A DNA stretch of 21,321 nucleotides. Origin: JBDKGV01 sp039798005 (GTDB lineage Bacteria; Fibrobacterota; Fibrobacteria; UBA5070). The stretch lies in contig JBDKGV010000028.1 in assembly GCA_039798005.1 (NCBI GenBank), positions 1 through 21,321 on the forward strand, in the 5' to 3' direction. Positions 7,153 to 13,672 of this stretch are shown piece by piece. Numbering within the stretch: position 1 is the first letter of the stretch; every line of letters starts with the position of its first letter. A model generated the notes under the pieces. That model had not been told where the DNA came from and ran no database searches. It worked only from the letters and a program-made list of their open reading frames with translations. The translations under genes and the position numbers were made by a program.

Positions 7153-8436
7153 GTGCGCAATCCGCTTCGGGAACGCAGATTGTCCTTCATCATGATGACG
7201 AACTCGATCCTGCCTGCGGGAATTGCCATCCTGTCCTTGTACGCGTCGGCCAATGCGGCTCCTGTCAAGACCGTTCCCTGGAACGGCAAGGCAGGGGCGG
7301 TGAGCTTCACCTTCGACGACAACTGCGCCTCGCAAGTCACGAACGTCCTCCCATCGCTCAAGAAGCGCGGGATCACCGGGACCTTCTTCGTGACCGGCGG
7401 GTTCAGCGGGGCGCTGTCCACCTGGAAGCAGGCGGCCATGGACGGCAACGAACTGGGCAACCACACCGTATCGCACCCCAACTTGACCACCCTGTCGGAT
7501 TCGGCCTCGATCGCCAAGGAGATCATCGATCAGGCGATCGCCTTGCGGGCGGTGGACCCCTCGGTCGAGGCGGTGACCTTGGCCTACCCCAATTGCGCGA
7601 CCAACGCGTTGATCGACCGCATCACCGACCGTGAGAACATCATCGCGCGCACCTGCGGCGGATCGGCCCAGTTCGCCTGGACTTCCAAGCCCTCGAACTG
7701 GATGCGCGCCACCTCCTTCATCGTCTCGGATGACGCCAGTGCCGAGGCGGCCCTGACCAGCATCGACGCCGCCGCGACAAGCGGTTCCTGGCTCGTCACC
7801 CTGAATCACGGGGTGGGCGGGGACTGGCTCGCCATCACGGCCGCCCAGGCCGATTCGATGTTCGATCGGGCCATCGCGCGCAAGACCTGGATCGCGCCCT
7901 ACCAGACCGTGGCCGCCTACTGGCGCGCCTCGCAGGTGATGGACACCGTGACGGCCAAGGCTACCGCGACGGGCTGGTCCATGAGCTGGGTCTCGCCTCA
8001 CCCGAAGATGCCGCGCAAGGTGGCGCTGCGGATCCGGCTCGACTCGGCCGTGTTCGGGACATCCGTGACGGTGACCCAGAACGGGACGGCGATCGCGCGC
8101 GAGGCGGACGGGAGTCATGTGATCGACTTCATGCAGAAGACCCTTGCGATCACCAAGGTCGGATCCATCGGGATCGGGACGATGCCCAAGGAGGGTGCAA
8201 GAAGCGTGCGCACATGGCGCGACGGAAACCGGCTGCGGATCGAAGGGCTCCCCGAGGGCCGATGGTCCTGGTCCTTGAAAAACCTGTCCGGCAGGACGGT
8301 TGGGCAGGTCAATGCCTCGGAGTCGAAGGATGGGCGTTCCGCGCAATTCGAGATCGATGCCCGCGAAGGCATGCTGGTGGTCCTCGGGCGGTCCGAGGGC
8401 TCCATGCTTGCGATCCCGGTCCCTGCGCGGTTCTGA
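7153..8436 (+). CDS. Secreted CE4 polysaccharide deacetylase
   Basis: The 427-residue product (GTG start) has a CE4/NodB domain at about residues 40-260. Motif 1 is 'VSFTFDDNC' (Asp55, Asp56), motif 2 is 'NELGNHTVSHPNL' (metal ligands His104 and His108), and a late 'LVTLNHGV' provides His219. The GTG at 7153 keeps an arginine-rich n-region before the hydrophobic signal peptide (cleavage near ASANA-A, residue 35); starts at 7192 or 7195 would give a signal without positive charge, so they are less likely though possible. Residues about 265-427 are a beta-rich extension whose last 75 residues ('GNRLRIEGLPEGRWSWSLKN', 'LSGRTVGQV') resemble the tail of the xylanase. Beside a xylanase the likely substrate is acetylated xylan; chitin or peptidoglycan cannot be excluded. 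Confidence 0.85.
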   Translation: MRNPLRERRLSFIMMTNSILPAGIAILSLYASANAAPVKTVPWNGKAGAVSFTFDDNCASQVTNVLPSLKKRGITGTFFVTGGFSGALSTWKQAAMDGNELGNHTVSHPNLTTLSDSASIAKEIIDQAIALRAVDPSVEAVTLAYPNCATNALIDRITDRENIIARTCGGSAQFAWTSKPSNWMRATSFIVSDDASAEAALTSIDAAATSGSWLVTLNHGVGGDWLAITAAQADSMFDRAIARKTWIAPYQTVAAYWRASQVMDTVTAKATATGWSMSWVSPHPKMPRKVALRIRLDSAVFGTSVTVTQNGTAIAREADGSHVIDFMQKTLAITKVGSIGIGTMPKEGARSVRTWRDGNRLRIEGLPEGRWSWSLKNLSGRTVGQVNASESKDGRSAQFEIDAREGMLVVLGRSEGSMLAIPVPARF

Positions 8437-8489
8437 TTCCGCGAGGCCAAGGGGCGCCGTCCATGGCGCTTCATCTCCTCGGGTCAAAA

Positions 8490-8528
8490 CGCAAAAGCCA
8501 AGAGCTTGTGGCTTCTTGGCATTTTGCG
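8490..8528. terminator. Hairpin terminator after the deacetylase / end of copy 1
   Basis: CGCAAAA (8490-8496) pairs with TTTTGCG (8522-8528), and GCCAAGA pairs with TCTTGGC inside it, with a one-base bulge. On the plus strand it lies 54 bases after the deacetylase stop. On the minus strand it is followed by TTTTGA. It may serve both directions. Confidence 0.55.
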
Positions 8529-8652
8529 GCTTGTTGGCTGATCTCTTCAGGTCCTGCCGCAGGAGGGTCCAATTTGGCCTCCACCACGCAGCACCCTGAA
8601 GAGCCATACTCAAGATCGAAAAGCCAAGGTCCCCGATTGGGCGATCGAGCAC

Positions 8653-8682
8653 GATCCGCGCGTTCCCCGTAGTTCGCAGATC
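8653..8682 (-). other. Conserved hairpin in copy 1
   Basis: On the minus strand GATCTGCG pairs with CGCGGATC (seven Watson-Crick pairs and one G-U) around a loop containing CGGGGAA. The plus strand would have a C-A mismatch instead. The same hairpin occurs in copy 2. Confidence 0.5.
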
Positions 8683-8796
8683 AGAGCTTAAAAGGACCGC
8701 TCCCCCCCTTTGGAAGGTCGGGGGCCCCGGCTGTTCCGACACCCATACCTAATGCGATCCTCGTGCCAATGGAGTCTGACGGGGCTTGCGAGGCAT

Positions 8797-8878
8797 GGTC
8801 ACGAGGGATGCTTGGTTTCGTGACCCAAGAGGAGAGAGGAAATCTCCTGAAATGAGCGATTCTCTATCATTCGAGAAT
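8797..8878. other. Cluster of three small hairpins
   Basis: Three perfect dyads follow each other: GGTCACGA/TCGTGACC (8797-8825), AGGAGA/TCTCCT (8830-8848) and ATTCTC/GAGAAT (8859-8878). Stems are 8, 6 and 6 bp. They lie between the two homologous units and have no U-tract, so they are not typical terminators. Function unknown. Confidence 0.45.
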
Positions 8879-8928
8879 GGAGAGGGATTGCGCAGGCGAT
8901 GGTGTCGCACGGCGCCCCTCAAAACGAA

Positions 8929-8960
8929 AACACCCACCCGCCTTGCGGCGGATGGGTGTT
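8929..8960 (-). terminator. Rho-independent terminator ending copy 2
   Basis: AACACCCA pairs with TGGGTGTT and CCGCC with GGCGG within a 14-position stem with one mismatch, closed by a TTGC-type tetraloop. On the minus strand it is followed by TTCGTTTTGAG. It is a second terminator about 190 bases beyond the first one after the activase. Confidence 0.75.
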
Positions 8961-9024
8961 GGCTTCCCCCTGATTTCCTCACCGCACCATCTCTTCCAAG
9001 GTCCCCGCCTCGGCAGTCGAGCCA

Positions 9025-9056
9025 GATCCACGCGTTCCCCGTTCAAATCGCAGATC
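9025..9056 (-). other. Conserved hairpin in copy 2
   Basis: On the minus strand GATCTGCG pairs with CGTGGATC through six Watson-Crick and two G-U pairs around a loop with the same CGGGGAA as copy 1. The base that differs from copy 1 keeps pairing as G-U on the minus strand only. Confidence 0.5.
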
Positions 9057-9146
9057 ACGGCTAAAAAAAGACCGTTTCCCTCCGCGACAGGGGCCCTGAA
9101 AGAGTCTTGGTGTCTGCCAATACCTATTGCGATTGCCGTGCCAATG

Positions 9147-9181
9147 AAAAAGCCGGGACCCATCGTAGGATTCCCGGCTTT
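9147..9181 (-). terminator. Rho-independent terminator of the activase gene
   Basis: AAAGCCGGGA pairs perfectly with TCCCGGCTTT (10 bp). On the minus strand the stem is followed by a run of T. It lies 41 bases after the activase stop codon and is the first terminator of the bioDA-activase transcript. Confidence 0.82.
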
Positions 9182-9221
9182 GAACACGGTGTCTATCGTT
9201 CGATCTGGGAGAGTGCCCCTA

Positions 9222-12200
9222 TCAGATCGAGAGAGCCTCTCTCGATTTCTCGAGTTCTCTCGCATTGATGATGAGCATCTGCAGGCGGTTCTCAATGTTG
9301 GCAAAGCTCGTATCGGGATCGTAGTCCAGCGAGAGCACTTGGATGTTCGGGTGCCGCTGCTTCACGGCCTTGGTGAGGCCTCGGCCTGAGATGTGGTTGG
9401 CAAGGCAGGCAAAGGGCTGCACGATCACGAACGACTTGACCCCGGTGGGCGCCAAGGACATGATCTCGGCGGGAATGAGCCAGCCTTCGCCGGTGTCGTA
9501 GACCTCGTCCACCATGCCTTCGATCAAGCTGACCATCTCGGTGCAGTCGGCGTGGTGCTCATGCCAACGGAACTTTTTGAGGATGGTTTCGACCTTGCCT
9601 GCGGCGTAGGAATACAAGGCCGAGGAAATCCCCCCGATCAAGTAGTTCTTCAGCGGATGCTGCAACATGCCACGCTTGACCATGTTCATCCGGCGCATCT
9701 CGTCGCGGCGGAAGAAGTCGAGCATGCCGGGCCGGACCACTTCCATGCCGTGGTCCTCGAGGTAGTTTTCGATGTAGCCGTTGGCCGCCGGGTGGTACTT
9801 CATCAGGATCTCGCCCAGCACCGCCACACGGGGCTTGCGCACGGACCGGTCGATCTCGATCGCGTTGAATTCCGCGACGGCTTCCTTCAGGAGTCGCAGC
9901 GCCTTGCGGTGCGAATGGGCGCAGGCGGTGACCACCTTGTCCATCCAGCGGTCGTACACTTCCTGGGTCTGGCCGGCCGTGATCTCGTAAGGGCGCACGA
10001 CGCGCACCATGGTGTCGATCGCGTCGATCATCGCCATGCCCCAGAGCATCTGGATGCGGAAGCGCACATCGGCTTGGAAGCCGGGATGCATGCCCTTGGT
10101 GTCGCGTCCGGTGGTCACGATGGCCACGCGATCGTATCCGGCTTCGTCCAGGGCCTTGCGGGCCAAGGTGGCGTACTGGCCGGCGCGGCAGTTCTCGCAG
10201 TTCTTGGCAAGCCCGATGGCGACGTCTTCCTGGGCGACCTCGGGGTGCTCCTCGAGCCAGCGCAAGCTTTCGCCGATGTTGATCTGGGCGGGGAAGCAGA
10301 TGTCGTTGTGCACGAACTTCTTGCCCATCTCGATGGCGCGCTCGTCGGCGACCGGCAGGTGGACCGTCTTCTGTCCGAGGTCGGCGAAGACCTGGGCGCA
10401 CAGCGACGAGAAGGCCGGAGAGAGGTTCGGGATCAGGACCGTGCGGCGTCCCTTGTCTTCCAAGGTGAAGATTTGGGGGAACGGAGTCGAGATCTCGTGA
10501 GTCTTGGGCGGGATGTCGGATTCGCGGCGTGAGGCGACGGTCTCCACGAAGGAATTGATGCGAATCCCCATGGGGCCGCGCACGTCGCCTTCGTCCAGCT
10601 TCAGGACCAGCATCTCCTTCTCGCCGGCGCTGCGCATCATGCGGATGACTTCGTCCGTGAGGCTGGCATCGTGTCCGCATCCGAACGACACGATCTGCAC
10701 CAGTTCCAAGGCGGGGTCGCGGGCGGCAAGCAAGCCTGCCGAAAGCAGACGGCAGTGGTAGGAGTTCACCGTCTCCATGCGGGTGTTGGCGGGCAGTTCC
10801 ACGTCGTAGATGCCGGGCAGCGATTCCACGGTCAGGACGGCGATGCCCTTTTGCGTGAAGTGCGAGGCCACATGGTGGTTCACCAGCATGTCGGCGTGGT
10901 AAGGGCGTCCAGCGACCACCACGGCGAATTTGCCTTCGGCACGCGCTTGGGCCAGCACCTCGGCGCCTTCGGTCTGGAGCGTCCGGGAGAATTCATCCAA
11001 GGCGCGCACGCCTTCGCGCACCGCTTCACGCACCGCCTTGGTCGGCAGGTTCCAGTTCTCGGAAAACCAGCTTACGCATTGGTTCTCGCGCAGCTCGGTG
11101 TCGCCCCAGTGGAACACGGGCTGGTCCACGGGAATTCCGTAGCGCCCGGTGGGGTCGTCGGAATTCTTCACCACCATGGGATAGCCCTGCACCACGGGGC
11201 AGACGGCGGTGGCCTTGAACTGCTTGTGCTCGCTGGGAAGCGAAAGCATCATGGGCAGGAACAGACGGTCGACCTTTTTCGCCACGAGGTCAAGCACATG
11301 GCCATGCACCAGCTTGGCCGGGAAGCACACGGTGTCGGAGGGGACCGAGTTCAGGCCCTCCTCGAACAGGCGGTAGTCGGACTGCTTGGAGATCGCCACC
11401 GTGTAGCCCAGCGACTCGAAGAAGTTCTTCCAGAAGGGCATGCTCGACCAGAACTCCAGCACGCGGGGAATGCCGATCACGACATTCTTCTTCTCCAGGA
11501 TCTGCTTCGGGTTCCAGTCCTGCACCAGCAGCTGGTTGTGGCGGCGCAGCATGTCCGGGACCGAACGCATCTTCTTGGTGATGGCCGCGATGGCCTTCTT
11601 GGTCAGCGGGTCGTTCGGGTCGTCGGTCACCTCGCCGCGCTCGCAGCGGTTGCCGGTGACGTGGTTCGATCCGTCGCCGAAGGTGATGACGGTGCGGCTG
11701 CAGTTGTTGGAACAGAAGGTGCAGATCTGGCCGGGACTCTTTTCCCAGACGAAGGATTCCATCGCGGGAAGGCCGACGAAGGTGGTCTGCCAATCCGGGT
11801 CCTGGGCGCGCTTGCGCTCGATCGCCTCGCGCGTGAGGAGGGCGATGCCGATGGCGCCCATCTCTCCGGGGCGGGGCGGACGCACGGCTTCAAGTCCGGT
11901 GTACTGCTCGAAGGCGCGCAGCACGGCGTCGTTCTTGAAGGTGCCGCCCTGCACCATCACCACCTTGCCCAAGGTGTCGAAGTTGCGCACGCGCACGACC
12001 TTGGTGAACACGTTCTCGATCACCGAACGGCAGATGCCCGCCAGGATGTCGGAAGGGTTCTTGCCGTCGCGCTGCTCGGTGATGATCGAGCTGTTCATGA
12101 AAACGGTGCAACGCGAACCCAGGCGCGAAGGCGTGGTGGAGGCGAAGGCCATCTCGGAGATGTTCTCCATCTTCACGCCCAGCGAACGGGCGTAGGTCTC

Positions 12201-13625
12201 GATGAAGCTGCCGCAACCCGACGAGCACGCCTCGTTCAGGATGATGCCGGTGACCACGCCGTCTTGCAGGCCGATCGACTTCATGTCCTGGCCGCCGATG
12301 TCCAGGATGTGGCTGACGTCGGGCCGCACATGGCGGGCCGCGCGGGCATGGGCCACGGTCTCGACGGTATGGTAGTCGGCCTTGAGGGCGCGTGCGAACA
12401 GGTGCTCGCCGTAGCCGGTGGTGCCCACGCCCAAGATGGAAAGCTCGACGCCGCGTTCCTCGTAGCGCTCGCGCAGGGCGTTGAGCGCGTCCTTCAGGAC
12501 CTGGAGCGGATCGCCTTGGTTGCCGGCGTAGAAGCTGTCGACCACTTCGTTGTCGGAATCGAGCATGACGAATTTTGTCGTGGTCGAACCGGCGTCGATG
12601 CCCAGCACGACTTCCAACCGGCCGCTGGTGAGCCGGGTCGGAACCGTTACGGGCGCGTGGTGGCGGCGGTTGAATTCCTGGCGTTCCTCGTCGCTTGTGA
12701 AGAAGTGCTCGGCGCCGGTGTCCTGCCCGACCTCGCGACCTGCCACGAAGTTGCGCAAGGCCTGGAGGCTGGTGTCGTGGTCGTAGCCGCCGGGGGAATC
12801 CTCGAACATGGCGCCGACGGAAAGGGCCGCGCCCCAGGCGACGAAGACCTCGGCGTTTTCCGGGACGGTCGCTTGGGAGTCGGAAAGGCCCAAGCGCTCC
12901 TTGAAGACGCGCACGAGCGTAGGACAGAACGTGAGTGGGCCGCCCTCGAACAGGACGGGCGGATGGATCTCCATGCCTTGGGCCAAACCGCCGATGGTCT
13001 GCTTGGCGATGGCGTGGAAGGAGGAGAGGGCGATGTCCTCCTTGGAGACGCCCTGGTTCAGAAGCGGCTGGATGTCGGTCTTGGCGAACACGCCGCAACG
13101 CCCCGAGATCTCGTAGACGTTGGTGCCACGCACGGCGTAGCTCTCGAACTCGTCGGCCCGGATGCGCAGAAGCTCGGCCACCTGGTCCACGAAGGCTCCG
13201 GTGCCGCCCGCGCACACGCCGTTCATGCGCATGTCGGAGGCCAGGAGATTTCCGGTGATGGGATCGCGCTCGAAGAAGATCACCTTGGCGTCTTGGCCGC
13301 CCAGCTCGATGGCCACGCGGGTCTCGGGATGCTTCTTGCGCACGGCAAGGGAGTTGGCGACCACTTCCTGCACGAAGAAGGCGCCGGTGGCCGGTGCGAA
13401 GGGGCCTGCGCCCGATCCGCAGAACACGACGCGGAAAGTGTGGTCGGGGAACTGCTGATGGGCCTCTTCCAGGAGATCCAGGGCCGTGCGCGACTGCATG
13501 GCGTTGTGGCGCTGATAACGCGAATAGAGGAGGTCACCGGTCTTCGGGTCGGCCACGGCGATCTTGACAGTGGTCGAACCGACATCCACTCCTACCCAAA
13601 CGCGTTTTTCCATTGTCGCAGACAT
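9222..13625 (-). CDS. Giant acyl-CoA dehydratase activase (2-hydroxyglutaryl-CoA dehydratase / double-cubane family)
   Basis: The 1467-residue product contains two BadF/HgdC-type ASKHA ATPase domains. The first spans about 9-275 ('VGVDVGSTTVK', cluster cysteines 'NGVCAGGTGAF' Cys138 and 'SGRCGVF' Cys177); the second spans about 338-600 ('LGIDAGSTTTK', 'NEACSSGCGSF', 'GSRCTVF'). Next come a Cys-rich 'ICTFCSNNCSR' (Cys635, 638, 642), a DUF2229-like region (about 714-1000) and an HgdB-like C-terminal part with Cys1110, 1143, 1146, 1235 and 1361. Family knowledge: such proteins use ATP hydrolysis to push low-potential electrons from one Fe-S cluster to another; the partner reaction of these fused forms is mostly unknown. 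The ATG at 13625 has GGAGG 8 bases upstream; a TTG start 15 bases earlier would lie inside that site. It implies anaerobic or microaerobic metabolism. Confidence 0.88.
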   Translation of the reverse strand: MSATMEKRVWVGVDVGSTTVKIAVADPKTGDLLYSRYQRHNAMQSRTALDLLEEAHQQFPDHTFRVVFCGSGAGPFAPATGAFFVQEVVANSLAVRKKHPETRVAIELGGQDAKVIFFERDPITGNLLASDMRMNGVCAGGTGAFVDQVAELLRIRADEFESYAVRGTNVYEISGRCGVFAKTDIQPLLNQGVSKEDIALSSFHAIAKQTIGGLAQGMEIHPPVLFEGGPLTFCPTLVRVFKERLGLSDSQATVPENAEVFVAWGAALSVGAMFEDSPGGYDHDTSLQALRNFVAGREVGQDTGAEHFFTSDEERQEFNRRHHAPVTVPTRLTSGRLEVVLGIDAGSTTTKFVMLDSDNEVVDSFYAGNQGDPLQVLKDALNALRERYEERGVELSILGVGTTGYGEHLFARALKADYHTVETVAHARAARHVRPDVSHILDIGGQDMKSIGLQDGVVTGIILNEACSSGCGSFIETYARSLGVKMENISEMAFASTTPSRLGSRCTVFMNSSIITEQRDGKNPSDILAGICRSVIENVFTKVVRVRNFDTLGKVVMVQGGTFKNDAVLRAFEQYTGLEAVRPPRPGEMGAIGIALLTREAIERKRAQDPDWQTTFVGLPAMESFVWEKSPGQICTFCSNNCSRTVITFGDGSNHVTGNRCERGEVTDDPNDPLTKKAIAAITKKMRSVPDMLRRHNQLLVQDWNPKQILEKKNVVIGIPRVLEFWSSMPFWKNFFESLGYTVAISKQSDYRLFEEGLNSVPSDTVCFPAKLVHGHVLDLVAKKVDRLFLPMMLSLPSEHKQFKATAVCPVVQGYPMVVKNSDDPTGRYGIPVDQPVFHWGDTELRENQCVSWFSENWNLPTKAVREAVREGVRALDEFSRTLQTEGAEVLAQARAEGKFAVVVAGRPYHADMLVNHHVASHFTQKGIAVLTVESLPGIYDVELPANTRMETVNSYHCRLLSAGLLAARDPALELVQIVSFGCGHDASLTDEVIRMMRSAGEKEMLVLKLDEGDVRGPMGIRINSFVETVASRRESDIPPKTHEISTPFPQIFTLEDKGRRTVLIPNLSPAFSSLCAQVFADLGQKTVHLPVADERAIEMGKKFVHNDICFPAQINIGESLRWLEEHPEVAQEDVAIGLAKNCENCRAGQYATLARKALDEAGYDRVAIVTTGRDTKGMHPGFQADVRFRIQMLWGMAMIDAIDTMVRVVRPYEITAGQTQEVYDRWMDKVVTACAHSHRKALRLLKEAVAEFNAIEIDRSVRKPRVAVLGEILMKYHPAANGYIENYLEDHGMEVVRPGMLDFFRRDEMRRMNMVKRGMLQHPLKNYLIGGISSALYSYAAGKVETILKKFRWHEHHADCTEMVSLIEGMVDEVYDTGEGWLIPAEIMSLAPTGVKSFVIVQPFACLANHISGRGLTKAVKQRHPNIQVLSLDYDPDTSFANIENRLQMLIINARELEKSREALSI

Positions 13626-13672
13626 CAAAGGGACCTCCAAGCTTTCCTACTTCCGGAAATATAGATCCGATT

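Larger units (their letters stand above)
8482..8769 (-). repeat. Intergenic unit, copy 1
   Basis: Read on the minus strand, this copy shares ordered blocks with copy 2: ATTGGCACG, ATCGCA-TAGGTAT, GGGGCCCC, TGATCTGCGA, CGGGGAACGCG, GCTCGA and GGGGACCTTGG, followed by a hairpin and CGTTTTGA. Spacing between blocks is nearly conserved over the first 145 bases. It is either a duplicated small RNA gene or a decayed intergenic repeat; I recognise no RNA family. Confidence 0.6.
8917..9144 (-). repeat. Intergenic unit, copy 2
   Basis: This is the homologue of copy 1, starting on the minus strand with ATTGGCACG just after the activase terminator and ending with a strong hairpin followed by CGTTTTGAG. 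It lacks about 60 bases found in copy 1 before the terminal hairpin. Confidence 0.6.
8437..9221. other. 785-base intergenic region with duplicated structured unit
   Basis: Between the deacetylase stop (plus) and the activase stop (minus) I see no credible coding region; open frames on either strand lack family motifs and cross the hairpins. The region holds two homologous units (8482-8769 and 8917-9144), three terminator-like hairpins, and three small dyads at 8797-8878. Such length is far more than convergent genes need. Confidence 0.7.

Noticed and set aside
6262..8742. 826-codon open frame on the minus strand
   Set aside because: It is antisense to the xylanase and deacetylase, both with intact catalytic motifs, and it begins within the repeat region. 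It has no recognisable domain.
8867..9304. 145-codon minus-strand frame across copy 2 of the intergenic unit
   Set aside because: It crosses the activase terminator and the second terminator, overlaps the activase end, and the homologous stretch in copy 1 is interrupted by a stop, so the duplicated sequence is not conserved as protein.
10671..13664. 997-codon open frame on the plus strand
   Set aside because: It is antisense to the activase, which has clear family motifs throughout. Its composition is the His/Gly/Ala/Val-rich pattern expected from the opposite strand of a GC-rich gene, and it has no recognisable domain.
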